Positions 1 to 7,637 of a stretch of DNA of 64,000 nt are shown piece after piece. The number at the start of each line of letters is the position of its first letter. The first letter of the stretch is position 1. This stretch comes from Pseudonocardia parietis (GTDB taxonomy: Bacteria; Actinomycetota; Actinomycetes; Mycobacteriales; Pseudonocardiaceae), in assembly GCF_017876315.1 (NCBI RefSeq), contig NZ_JAGINU010000003.1:1-64000 (forward strand), read 5' to 3'. Position numbers and translations under genes: made by a program. Below the pieces are notes generated by a model. The model had not been told where the DNA came from. It did no database searches and was given only the letters and a program-made list of their open reading frames with translations.

Positions 1-378
1 TGGAATCCGCCGACAGAGTGGGACGCGGTCTTCTTCGCGCACTGGCTCGCACACGTCCCCGAGGATCGATTCGATCGATTCTGGAGTGCTGTCGACGGCG
101 CTTTAGCGCCGCGTGGCCATGTGATCATCATCGATGTCGCCCCCGAGGAGCAGCGCATCGAGGAACATATTCACGAACGCGAATCAATCCCGTTGACGCG
201 GCGTCGCCTCAGAGATGGCCGCCAGTACGACGTGGTGAAGAAGTACTGGGAGCCCGAGGAGCTGATCGAGCGCATCAGGCCGCTCGGCTTCGAGGGGGCG
301 GGAACCAAGATCGGCGCCGAGGACGGCTTCGGTTTCGTGGTGTGGGACGTTGTGAGGAGTTCTGATGACCAGTCTTGA
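1..378 (+). CDS. SAM-dependent methyltransferase, C-terminal part (cut by window edge)
   Basis: The frame is open from base 1 and ends at 378, so only the last 125 residues are visible. The residues around DAVFFAHWLAHVPED and then APRGHVIIIDVAP look like the strand 4 and strand 5 region of a class I (Rossmann) SAM methyltransferase, where a negative regulator of the fold's open side (HVP-type motif) is followed by a G-rich turn and a hydrophobic strand. The SAM-binding motif I lies outside the window. It overlaps the next gene, another methyltransferase, by 14 bp, so the two are probably co-translated. The substrate cannot be told. The family call is inference from fold-level motifs on a fragment. 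Confidence 0.6.
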   Translation, partial: WNPPTEWDAVFFAHWLAHVPEDRFDRFWSAVDGALAPRGHVIIIDVAPEEQRIEEHIHERESIPLTRRRLRDGRQYDVVKKYWEPEELIERIRPLGFEGAGTKIGAEDGFGFVVWDVVRSSDDQS

Positions 379-1177
379 GATCTACAACCCGCGGATGACC
401 TACAACACCGCGGCCGTGGACTACGACACGACTTCGGTGGACTTCTGGAGCTACGCGGCCACTGAGACGGTGCAGCGCTTGGGGCTGAGCGCAGGCCAGT
501 CGGTTCTGGACGTCGCGTGTGGGCCTGGCCCCGCTGCGCTGGCCGCCGCGCAGCAAGTGGGCGCGCAGGGCACGGTGCTCGGGGTCGACATCGCCGAAGA
601 GATGATCGCGCTGGCGCGTGGGCATGCAGCCGAGACCGGTGCATCGCAGGCCGAGTTCGTGGTGGGCAGCATGGACGCTCTCGACGTCGGCGCCGATCGG
701 TTCGACGCGGCGACGTGCGTGTTCGGGATCTTCTTCGCCAGCGATGTCCGGGCGAGCATCGCGGCGATGCGCGACGCAGTACGTCCGGGCGGGCAGGTCG
801 CGGTGACCTCGCTCGGCCCGAAGTTCTTCTCCCCGCTCTACGGGCAGTTCATCGAGGCCGCTCTCGCCGAGCACCCGGGGCTCGACGTCGACGTGCCGTG
901 GCATCGCACCGAGGACGCCGAGGTGATGCGCGCACATCTCGAAGCCGCTGGCCTCGAGCAGGTCGAGGTCGTGCACGAGGTCAGTGCGCTGCCCCTGCAG
1001 ACGCCGCAGGACTGGTGGCGGATCGCGACCGGTACCGGGATCCGGCGCCTGATCATGGAGCTGGAGCCCTCGGCGGCGGAACGGGTGCAGGAGCAGAACA
1101 TGGCCTGGATCCGGGAGCAGAACATCGACCACGTCGAGCTGGGCGTCATCTACTGCCGAGGCATCGTCGCCGGATAG
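365..1177 (+). CDS. class I SAM-dependent methyltransferase
   Basis: 270 aa. Motif I is clear at residues 47-56 (VLDVACGPGP), followed by an acidic residue at the end of strand 2 (VLGVDIAEEM) that would hold the SAM ribose, and RPGGQVAVTSLGP typical of the strand-5 region of UbiE/Methyltransf_11-type enzymes. It would move a methyl group from SAM to an unknown small molecule and release S-adenosylhomocysteine. The gene overlaps the upstream methyltransferase fragment by 14 bp and converges on the permease gene 52 bp downstream. Its place beside MetE-like and YmdB-like genes, and the SahH-like gene at 49.5-50.8 kb, suggests a shared methyl-transfer pathway, which is inference. Confidence 0.8.
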   Translation: MTSLEIYNPRMTYNTAAVDYDTTSVDFWSYAATETVQRLGLSAGQSVLDVACGPGPAALAAAQQVGAQGTVLGVDIAEEMIALARGHAAETGASQAEFVVGSMDALDVGADRFDAATCVFGIFFASDVRASIAAMRDAVRPGGQVAVTSLGPKFFSPLYGQFIEAALAEHPGLDVDVPWHRTEDAEVMRAHLEAAGLEQVEVVHEVSALPLQTPQDWWRIATGTGIRRLIMELEPSAAERVQEQNMAWIREQNIDHVELGVIYCRGIVAG

Positions 1178-1229
1178 ATCGCCGGGGCCGCCGCGATCCG
1201 GTCGCGGGACGTCATAGGAACCCGCGCGG

Positions 1230-2555
1230 TCACGTGTCCATGTCGGCTCCGGTCGGCGCCGGTTGCGTGCTGTGTACCGATCGGGCGAGGACCACGATCG
1301 CGGCGGCCGCCGCGGCCGCGACGAACAGCGCGATCGCGGCGATGACGCCGAAGCCACCGGTGGTCGTGGCCAGCGCGGCAGCGACCAGCGGAACGAAGCT
1401 GGAGACGGTGCTGCCGAGCTGGTAGGTGGTCGAGACCGCGGAGAACCGGACCTCGGTGGGGAAACTGGTGGCCAGCAGCCCGGCGATCCCGGCATAGACG
1501 GCGCCGTGTCCGACGGTCATGGCCAGCAGGAAGGTCACCACGGCGGCGGCCAGGCTGCCGCCGGGTACCCACAGCAGGCCGGGTATCAGCGCGATCGCGG
1601 CTGCGGCGAGACCGGCGAGCATGACCGAGCGATAGCCGATGCGGTCACACAGCGTCCCGAACGCCGGGGTGCTCAGGCACTGTCCGGCGGCGGCGATCAT
1701 CAGGGCGAGCAACGCGGTGCTGCGGTGCTCCCCGGTAGGGCCGGACGCGACGCTGAGCAGCCAGACCGTGAACAGGGTGACGATCGTGCCGTGCCCGAGC
1801 GCTGCGGCGCTGCCCGCGACGATCCGCCGGGGGTAGCGCCGCAGCGCAGCCAGCAGAGGATTTTCGAGGAGCTGCCCACGGGACCGGGCATGGGCGAAGG
1901 CCGGCCCGTCGTCGAGGCGGAGCCGGATGAACAGGCCGAGGCCGACCAGCAGCACCGAGACGAGGAACGGTAGCCGCCAGCCCCAGGCATAGAACTGCTC
2001 ATCGGGCAGGGTCGCAGCGGCGCTGAACGCCACGGTGCCGAGGAACAGGCCGGCGGGGAAGCCCATCTGTGGCCAGCTACCGAAAAACGCCTGCCGCCCG
2101 GGTGGGGCGTGTTCCACGGCGAGCAGGACCGCGCCGCCCCACTCACCGCCGACCGCGAGGCCTTGCAGGATCCGCAGCGTGATCAGCAGGATCGGTGCCC
2201 AGATCCCGATCTGGGCGTAGGTGGGCAGCAGCCCGATCCCGACCGTTGCTGCCCCCATGAGCACGACGGTGGCCACGAGCAGGGTCTTGCGGCCGATCCG
2301 GTCGCCGAAGTGCCCGGCGACGAGTCCGCCGATCGGGCGGGCGACGAACCCGGCGGCGTAGGTGCCGAACGCGGCCAGCGTCGACGAGGTCGGGGAACTC
2401 GCGGGCAGGAACAGCGGCCCGAGTACGAGCGCGGCCGCGGTGGAGTAGAGGTAGAAGTCGTACCACTCGATCGTCGAGCCGATGGTGGAGGAGATCAGCA
2501 CCCGCCGCCGCGTTGCTCCTTGGTCGGGCGAGGCTGCGGCGGGGGTGCCGGTCAT
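1230..2555 (-). CDS. MHS-family major facilitator permease
   Basis: 441 aa with about 12 hydrophobic segments. The N-terminal STIGSTIEWYDFYLYS and the loop GHFGDRIGRKTLL are the hallmarks of the metabolite:H+ symporter (MHS) branch of the MFS, whose known members (ProP, KgtP, ShiA types) import betaines, dicarboxylates or aromatic acids. LRILQGLAVGGEWGGAVLL is the matching helix 4-5 signature. It is the last gene of a minus-strand operon: its start lies 24 bp after the stop of the YmdB-like gene, which itself overlaps the MetE-like gene. The likely job is uptake of the substrate handled by those enzymes, under control of the divergent RpiR-type regulator. The substrate itself is unknown. Confidence 0.85.
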   Translation of the reverse strand: MTGTPAAASPDQGATRRRVLISSTIGSTIEWYDFYLYSTAAALVLGPLFLPASSPTSSTLAAFGTYAAGFVARPIGGLVAGHFGDRIGRKTLLVATVVLMGAATVGIGLLPTYAQIGIWAPILLITLRILQGLAVGGEWGGAVLLAVEHAPPGRQAFFGSWPQMGFPAGLFLGTVAFSAAATLPDEQFYAWGWRLPFLVSVLLVGLGLFIRLRLDDGPAFAHARSRGQLLENPLLAALRRYPRRIVAGSAAALGHGTIVTLFTVWLLSVASGPTGEHRSTALLALMIAAAGQCLSTPAFGTLCDRIGYRSVMLAGLAAAAIALIPGLLWVPGGSLAAAVVTFLLAMTVGHGAVYAGIAGLLATSFPTEVRFSAVSTTYQLGSTVSSFVPLVAAALATTTGGFGVIAAIALFVAAAAAAAIVVLARSVHSTQPAPTGADMDT

Positions 2556-2579
2556 TGGTCCTCCTGGTGGGTGCCCGTG

Positions 2580-3428
2580 TCAGCTGATGCGGGTGACCGC
2601 GGTGCTCGCTCCGGTGGCGTCGATGTCGAGGACGACCGCTCCGAGGGCGAGTGGGCCTTGGGCGAGGGTGTAGGCGGGCAGGGCGGTGTGGTCCTCGCCG
2701 CGTAGCTTCGCGACGAAGTGCATCGGGTCGAAACCGCCGCCGGTGTGTCCGAGCCGGCCGGTCATTCCCAGCTCGGCGACGTACCCGGTTCCACCGGGCA
2801 GCAGGTGCCCGCGCAGGGTCGGATCGTGGGTGTGGGTGCCGACCACGCCGGCGACCTGTCCATCGATGGCGGCGGCGAAGGACGCCTTCTCCCACGGGGA
2901 CTCGCCGTGCAGGTCGATCACCACCGCACCGGGCAGGTCGTGGTCGGCGGTGATCTGGCACCAGGACGGCCACAGCGGTCTCGGCATCGGCGCAGCCATG
3001 CCGGGCAGCTCCGCCGTGGGGGAGAGCAGGTTCATCACGGTCAGCGTCGTCTGACCGCGGCGCAGGGTGAGCAGGCCCTGGCCGCGGTCCTCGTCGAGGT
3101 TGAGCGGTCGCACGACCTGCGGGTAGGAGAGGATCTTGTCGACGTCCGGGCCGTCCCAGGAGTGGTTGCCACCGGTGATCGCGTCCACGCCGGCATCGAG
3201 GAGCTGGTCGATGACTTCGACGGTCATGCCGAACCCGTCCATCGGGTTCGGGCCGGTGACCGCGCAGTTCTCGGCGTTGACCACGACCCAGTCCAGGCCG
3301 TGCTCGTCACGCAGCTGCGGGATCCGGCCTGCGAGCCAGCCCGCGGCCTCCTCGCCGACGACGTCGCCGACGCACAGCACCCGCATCGCCCCGGTACCCG
3401 GCTCCGGCCGGGCCTCGGTGGTGCTCAT
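2580..3428 (-). CDS. YmdB-like metallophosphoesterase (paralogue 1, active site intact)
   Basis: 282 aa, close to the usual 260-280 for the YmdB/TIGR00282 family of dinuclear metal phosphodiesterases (characterised members hydrolyse 2',3'-cyclic nucleotides). All family motifs are present: GDVVG with D22, NAEN with E53 and N54, GGNHSWD with N88 and H89, DLHGE with H174, and GTHTHDPT with H199 and H201. The start at 3428 was chosen because it forms an ATGA overlap with the stop of the MetE-like gene. M15 (before RVLCVGDVVG) is an alternative. It sits between a MetE-like methyltransferase and an MHS permease, an unusual context for this family. Two paralogues occur at 51.1 and 55.4 kb. Confidence 0.88.
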   Translation of the reverse strand: MSTTEARPEPGTGAMRVLCVGDVVGEEAAGWLAGRIPQLRDEHGLDWVVVNAENCAVTGPNPMDGFGMTVEVIDQLLDAGVDAITGGNHSWDGPDVDKILSYPQVVRPLNLDEDRGQGLLTLRRGQTTLTVMNLLSPTAELPGMAAPMPRPLWPSWCQITADHDLPGAVVIDLHGESPWEKASFAAAIDGQVAGVVGTHTHDPTLRGHLLPGGTGYVAELGMTGRLGHTGGGFDPMHFVAKLRGEDHTALPAYTLAQGPLALGAVVLDIDATGASTAVTRIS

Positions 3429-4612
3429 GCGCTGAGCTCCACAGCATGCGCCGGTCGGCGAGGGGAGCGCAGCTGCTCGGTGGCCAGGCGGGCTCCTTCG
3501 ACCAGGGAGGCGAGCTTGGCCCAGGCGATCCGAGGGTGCACGGGCAGGAACGAGGCGAAGGTGGAGAAACCGCAGTCGGTGCCGGCGATGACGCGCTCGA
3601 TCCCGACGCTGCGGGCGTAGCGGACGATGCGCTCGGCGACCAGCTGCGGGTGCTCGATGTAGTTGCTGCAGGTGTCGATCACTCCCGGGACGAGGATCTT
3701 GTCCGCGGGCAGCGAGTAGTCCTCGAACACCTGCCACTCGTGGGCGTGGCGAGGGTTCGCCGCCTCCATCAGCACCCCGCGGGGCCGCCCGGTCATGACA
3801 ATGTCGACGATGTCGCCCAGGTCGACGTCGCGGTGGTGCGGGGACTCGTAGTTGCCCCAGCACAGGTGCATTCGCATCCGGTCCGGATCGATGCCGGCGG
3901 TGGCGGCGTTGAGGGCCTCGATGTGCCCGGCGATAGCGCGGCGGAACTCGGCCACGGTGGCGTCGGCGTACTGGGCGTGGCGGCCCATCGCCAAGTCCGG
4001 GCAGTCGATCTGCAGCACGAACCCCGCGGCGACGATGGCCTCGTACTCGGTGCGCATCGCCTCGGCCAGCGCCCCGAGATAGGCCTCGTGCGAGCCGTAG
4101 TGCTGATCGGCGAGATAGATCGCGATCACCCCCGGCGACGCCGCGGTCACCACCACCTCCGACGGCGCACCGTCGCCGGCCGAGTCCACCGCCGCACGGA
4201 GCTCCTTGAGCTCCTGGGCCAGGTCCTCGCCGCCGGTGTAGCGCACAGGCCCGGTGCACGACGGTGTCGCGGTCACCAGCCCGTCGAGAGCCTGCGCGGT
4301 GATCTCGGGGTAGTCGTCGAGGTCGGCCAGCGAGAGCGCTCCGGCTTCGCCGTCGAAGCCCGACATCCGCTCCTTCACATATGTCGCGTATCCGATCTTG
4401 CCCTGCTCGCCGTCACTGCCGACATCGATCCCGATCTCGCCCTGGCGCGCCACGACCTGCTGGGTCGCGTCCCGGATCAGCCCCGGAAGCCGAGCCAACG
4501 ACTCTTCGTTCGCGGTGCCGGTCTCGCGCGCGACCATCAACTCGGCCAGCTCGCTCGGGCGCGGCAGGCTGCCCGTATGGGTGGTCAGAACGCCTTCTGC
4601 GCTGCTCGTCAT
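3425..4612 (-). CDS. MetE-like (COG0620) zinc-dependent methyl/alkyl transferase
   Basis: 395 aa, the length of stand-alone C-terminal MetE-type barrels, and so about half of canonical cobalamin-independent methionine synthase. The zinc ligands can be placed as H249 and C251 (MHLCWGN), E283 (LMEAANPRH) and C347 (AGTDCGFS); the opening THTGSLPRP is also typical. Enzymes of this group include short methionine synthases and the epoxyalkane:coenzyme M transferases, so the acceptor may be homocysteine or another thiol. GTG at 4615 precedes ATG at 4612, and no clear ribosome site separates them. First gene of the operon with the YmdB-like and permease genes. It is divergent from the RpiR-type regulator across a 129-bp gap that holds a palindrome. 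Confidence 0.85.
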   Translation of the reverse strand: MTSSAEGVLTTHTGSLPRPSELAELMVARETGTANEESLARLPGLIRDATQQVVARQGEIGIDVGSDGEQGKIGYATYVKERMSGFDGEAGALSLADLDDYPEITAQALDGLVTATPSCTGPVRYTGGEDLAQELKELRAAVDSAGDGAPSEVVVTAASPGVIAIYLADQHYGSHEAYLGALAEAMRTEYEAIVAAGFVLQIDCPDLAMGRHAQYADATVAEFRRAIAGHIEALNAATAGIDPDRMRMHLCWGNYESPHHRDVDLGDIVDIVMTGRPRGVLMEAANPRHAHEWQVFEDYSLPADKILVPGVIDTCSNYIEHPQLVAERIVRYARSVGIERVIAGTDCGFSTFASFLPVHPRIAWAKLASLVEGARLATEQLRSPRRPAHAVELSA

Positions 4613-4655
4613 CACAAGTACCAGAAGCTAGGCCCGCGCCGGAAACGTAGATCGT

Positions 4656-4704
4656 ATGGAACCTGAACGATGGATGGAACTTCCGTCCACAACACATGGA
4701 ACTT
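4656..4704. promoter_or_regulatory. candidate RpiR-type operator: palindrome within three direct repeats
   Basis: The gap between the MetE-like gene and the regulator holds ATGGAAC(C/T)T three times in the same direction, starting at 4656, 4674 and 4696. The middle copy lies in an imperfect palindrome, GGATGGAACTTCCGTCC (4672-4688), whose arms match at 7 of 8 positions. RpiR/MurR regulators bind inverted or repeated sites in divergent promoters, so this is the natural operator for the neighbour at 4742. The repeats are seen; the binding is inference. Confidence 0.55.
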
Positions 4705-4741
4705 GCGAAATGTAGGGTTCTAGCTGGCTTAAGGTGGTGGC

Positions 4742-5629
4742 ATGGCCCGCCCCGTGACGACCCGAGCCGCGCTCGATCACCGCCCCGAACCCAAGCTGGT
4801 CGGGCCGATCACCACCCGGATCCGGTCACTACGGCCCAGCCTCTCACCCACCGCCGCCCGCATCGGTGACGCCGTCCTCGCAGCTCCCGCCGAGGTCGTG
4901 GGCCTGACCGTCACCGACCTGGCCGACCGCACCGGCACCTCGGTCGGCAGCGTCGTGCGCTTCTGCCAGGACATCGACCTCAAGGGCTTCCACGACCTCA
5001 AGCTCCGCCTCGCCGCCGAAGCCGCACCGCACGCGACCGCGAGCCAGCAACCCGGTGGAGCCCCAGCGAACACCATCGAGACGGTTCTCCGGTCAGCGGT
5101 CACCGGGCTCGAGCAGCTCCCCGCCACCCTCGAACACCACACCCTTCTCCAAGTCGCGCAGGAACTACGGCGCGCCACCCGCGTGCTCGTCGCGGGGGTC
5201 GGCTCCTCCGCGCCGATCGCCATGGACGCCGGACACCGCCTGCGCACCCTCGGCGTGCACGCCGAAGTGCTGACCGACCCGCACCAGCAGCACCTGGCGG
5301 CCCGCATGCTCGGCACCGACGGCTGCTGCCTGGCCATCAGCCACACCGGACAGACCCAGGAGACCCTCACCGCGCTCCGAGCGGCGGGGGACGCCGGCGC
5401 CAGCACGATCGGGCTCACCAGCTACCACCGCTCGCCGTTCACCGAACTCTGCAACCACGCGATCGTCGCCGGCGCCACCGAGCTCCACGGCCTCGAGGCC
5501 ACCGCCAGCCGCCTGGTCCACCTCGCCGTCATCGACGTCCTGGTCGCGCTCGTCACCGACCTCGACCCCACCGCGGCCGCGCAGGCCGAACAGCTCTACA
5601 CCGACGCCGTCGCTGCCCACCGCGTCTAA
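4742..5629 (+). CDS. MurR/RpiR-family transcriptional regulator (HTH_6-SIS)
   Basis: 295 aa. Residues about 30-80 form the HTH_6 domain, with VTDLADRTGTSVGSVVRFCQDIDLKGFHDLK matching the family's recognition helix. Residues about 125-265 form a SIS domain (VAGVGSSAPIAMDAGHRL, AISHTGQTQETL), the sugar-isomerase fold that normally senses a phosphosugar or related phosphorylated metabolite. This suggests that the effector of the block is a phosphorylated compound, which would fit a neighbouring phosphodiesterase (inference). It is transcribed away from the MetE-like/YmdB-like/permease operon and most likely controls it and itself. Confidence 0.88.
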   Translation: MARPVTTRAALDHRPEPKLVGPITTRIRSLRPSLSPTAARIGDAVLAAPAEVVGLTVTDLADRTGTSVGSVVRFCQDIDLKGFHDLKLRLAAEAAPHATASQQPGGAPANTIETVLRSAVTGLEQLPATLEHHTLLQVAQELRRATRVLVAGVGSSAPIAMDAGHRLRTLGVHAEVLTDPHQQHLAARMLGTDGCCLAISHTGQTQETLTALRAAGDAGASTIGLTSYHRSPFTELCNHAIVAGATELHGLEATASRLVHLAVIDVLVALVTDLDPTAAAQAEQLYTDAVAAHRV

Positions 5630-5750
5630 CCCAACCATCAGCCGCCCAGACGGTGTCGACGACAGTTCCGGTAATCCTGGCTCCAGAGACCAGCCGACAA
5701 CCCCACCGCCCTCCTCCCGGATTCAGGCCCCTAGTCAGGACGGGTCACCT

Positions 5751-6065
5751 ATGGTCGAGCTCATGAACAGTCAGGACGGCGGAGGCGGTCGGCGGCCGCT
5801 AGAAACCGAGCAGGACCGACAGGCCGAGCAGGTGCGGGCGCTACTCCGCGCGGCCGGATGCGCCGAATTCGGCGAGAATCACGGCGGCTTCGTCGTCGAG
5901 CCCGGCCCTGACGGGGAGCTTCTCGTGGCCTGCTCCGACGGGCCCGGGCTCGACCTGGCTGCGGAGGAACAGCACTACCGCCACCTGCTGACCACAGCCG
6001 GCTACAGCACCTCCGCCGGTCTACTCGATGACGGAAGCGGACTGCGAGTCGTGTCTCAACACTGA
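5751..6065 (+). CDS. hypothetical protein
   Basis: 104 aa, acidic, starting at 5751 or at the in-frame ATG at 5763. No known domain recognised. The core (LLRAAGCAEFGENHGGFVVEPG, then a GPGLDLAAEEQHYRHLLTTAGY segment) reads like a folded small alpha/beta protein and its codon use agrees with a real gene. It lies between the regulator and the remains of the Tn3-family element. The nearest end of that element was not found, so the gene may belong either to block A or to the transposon's flank. Confidence 0.5.
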   Translation: MVELMNSQDGGGGRRPLETEQDRQAEQVRALLRAAGCAEFGENHGGFVVEPGPDGELLVACSDGPGLDLAAEEQHYRHLLTTAGYSTSAGLLDDGSGLRVVSQH

Positions 6066-6157
6066 GCGGAATCAGGCAGCCTTGGCACGAAGGTAGCGGG
6101 ATGTCTTGGTGTGACCAGCGCTGCCAAGTGCGGCTTGCGTGAGGTGAGCGGCCGTCA

Positions 6158-6316
6158 TCAGGTACGCAGCCGCAGCCGCGCGGTCATGTCGAGGTGGACC
6201 TGGCCGTAGGGCAGCACGTGGGTCCAGAACAGCGGGGACAGGCCGCGCCGGTCGGCCGGCGACAGCGTGTTGGCCCAGTCGGGGTCGTCGAGGACGTCCT
6301 GCAGCATCAGGGTGTT
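6158..6316 (-). pseudogene. tnpA: 3' end of Tn3-family transposase, separated from its gene
   Basis: Translating the minus strand gives NTLMLQDVLDDPDWANTL and then LTPLF-like LSPLFWTHVLPYGQV ending RLRLRT-stop. This is the conserved C-terminal tail of Tn3-family transposases. It continues in frame from residue V963 of the large transposase fragment whose coding stops making sense at 10966. Joining 10966 directly to 6316 restores the sequence LVYVNTLMLQDV without gain or loss of a base. The 4649 bp between them are therefore an insertion. Confidence 0.85.
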
Positions 6317-6356
6317 TACCTGTTGACTGAACTACCGGGAGAGTCTCCGCAGGTCA

Positions 6357-7637
6357 ATGGACGAGCGGGCCGGCGTGTGGCTATGGTCCGCAGCCGTGAT
6401 CGACAGGGACGGGGTCGGCGAGGACCTCGGGTCGTTGGTGGTGTCGCGGGTCGGCTCGCTGGTCGAGACCGGCGATGTGTGGGAGCCCTACCGGCTGATC
6501 GACCCGGACGGGGGTGTGGTCGAGCCGGTCGCGGTGTACTTCCGGGAGCTGCAGGCGGGCGGGCGGTCGACGGCGACGCAGCGCTCGTACGGGATGGATC
6601 TGCTGCGCTGGTTCCGGTTCCTGTGGGCGCTCGGGACGCCCTGGGAGCAGGCCACCCGCAGCGAGGCTCGTGAGTTCAGCCGCTGGATTCAGGTCGTCGA
6701 CAAGCCACGGCGGCCCGCTCGGGACGGTGCGATGCCGAACCCGGTGACGGGGAAGCCGTCGCCGGGGGCGAAGTACGCGCCGGCCACTCGCGGGCACAGC
6801 GAGAGCGTGCTGCGCGGCTTTTACGAGTTCCACGCCGAGACCGGGTCCGGGCCGATGGTCAACCCGTTCCCGCTGGTCCGGCCCGGACGGCGGGCTCACG
6901 CCCACCACAACCCGATGGAACCCTACCGGCGTGAGCGGTCCGGGTTGTATCGGCCCCGACCGGTGCAGCGGGTGCGGCACGCGATCCCGGACGAGAAGTT
7001 CAACGAGCTCTTCGCCGCGCTGGGCTCGCACCGGGACCGAGCGCTGGTGGCGTTCTGGGTGTCCAGCGGGGCGCGGGCTTCCGAGGTGCTCGGTGCCCGG
7101 TGCCGTGACGCCGACCCGGGCCAGCAGCTGATCACGGTGGTGCGCAAGGGCAGCCGGGCGATCCAAGCCGTGCCGGCGTCCCCGGACGCGTTCGTGTGGC
7201 TGCGGCTCTATCAGGCGCAGATGCAGGGCCTGGTGCCCGTCGGCGGGAACGAGCCGCTGTGGTGGACCCGGCGGCGGCCGTTTCGGTCGTTGGCCTACCA
7301 CGCCGCGCACCGCATGTTCGGGCGAGCCAACGCGGCGTTGGGGGCGAACTGGACCCTGCACGACCTGCGGCACACCGCGGCCTACCGGATGGCCCGCGAC
7401 CCGGACATGCCGCTGACCGACGTGCAGTGGGTCCTGGGGCACGCCCACCTGTCCACTACCCAGATCTACACCAACCCGCTGCCCGAGGACGTGATCGCCA
7501 CCGTGCTGGCCCACCACCAACGCCGCGCCACCGACGGGGCCGCACCGGCCACGCCGGCGGCGAGCCCGGCCGGATCGCCCGCGCCGTCGTACCGGGCGGA
7601 GACGCTCAACGTGCTGTTCGGGGAAGGCACCGGATGA
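6357..7637 (+). CDS. tyrosine recombinase, Tn554 TnpA-like
   Basis: 426 aa. An N-terminal SAM-like core-binding domain (about 55-180) precedes the catalytic domain, in which the usual residues can be picked out: R in SSGARASEV, K in VVRKGSRAI, H335 and R338 in LHDLRHTAAYRM, H in GHAHLSTTQIY, and the nucleophile Y371. It would cut and rejoin DNA through a 3'-phosphotyrosine link. The stop overlaps the start of the next recombinase (ATGA at 7634), so the two are made together, as in Tn554 and related two-recombinase elements. The ATG at 6357 lies just 40 bp inside the element's left border. Confidence 0.88.
   Translation: MDERAGVWLWSAAVIDRDGVGEDLGSLVVSRVGSLVETGDVWEPYRLIDPDGGVVEPVAVYFRELQAGGRSTATQRSYGMDLLRWFRFLWALGTPWEQATRSEAREFSRWIQVVDKPRRPARDGAMPNPVTGKPSPGAKYAPATRGHSESVLRGFYEFHAETGSGPMVNPFPLVRPGRRAHAHHNPMEPYRRERSGLYRPRPVQRVRHAIPDEKFNELFAALGSHRDRALVAFWVSSGARASEVLGARCRDADPGQQLITVVRKGSRAIQAVPASPDAFVWLRLYQAQMQGLVPVGGNEPLWWTRRRPFRSLAYHAAHRMFGRANAALGANWTLHDLRHTAAYRMARDPDMPLTDVQWVLGHAHLSTTQIYTNPLPEDVIATVLAHHQRRATDGAAPATPAASPAGSPAPSYRAETLNVLFGEGTG

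Noticed and set aside
3429..4259. Long upstream extension of the YmdB-like frame (2580-4259)
   Set aside because: It overlaps the MetE-like gene on the same strand in another frame, has Arg/Gly-rich low-complexity sequence, and the ATGA-coupled start at 3428 fits the family length.
5640..6157. Left terminal repeat of the Tn3-family element
   Set aside because: A weak match (CGAAGGTAGCGGG against CGAAGTAGCCCGG of the right side) was seen near 6088, but the outer bases do not agree, so no border is claimed.
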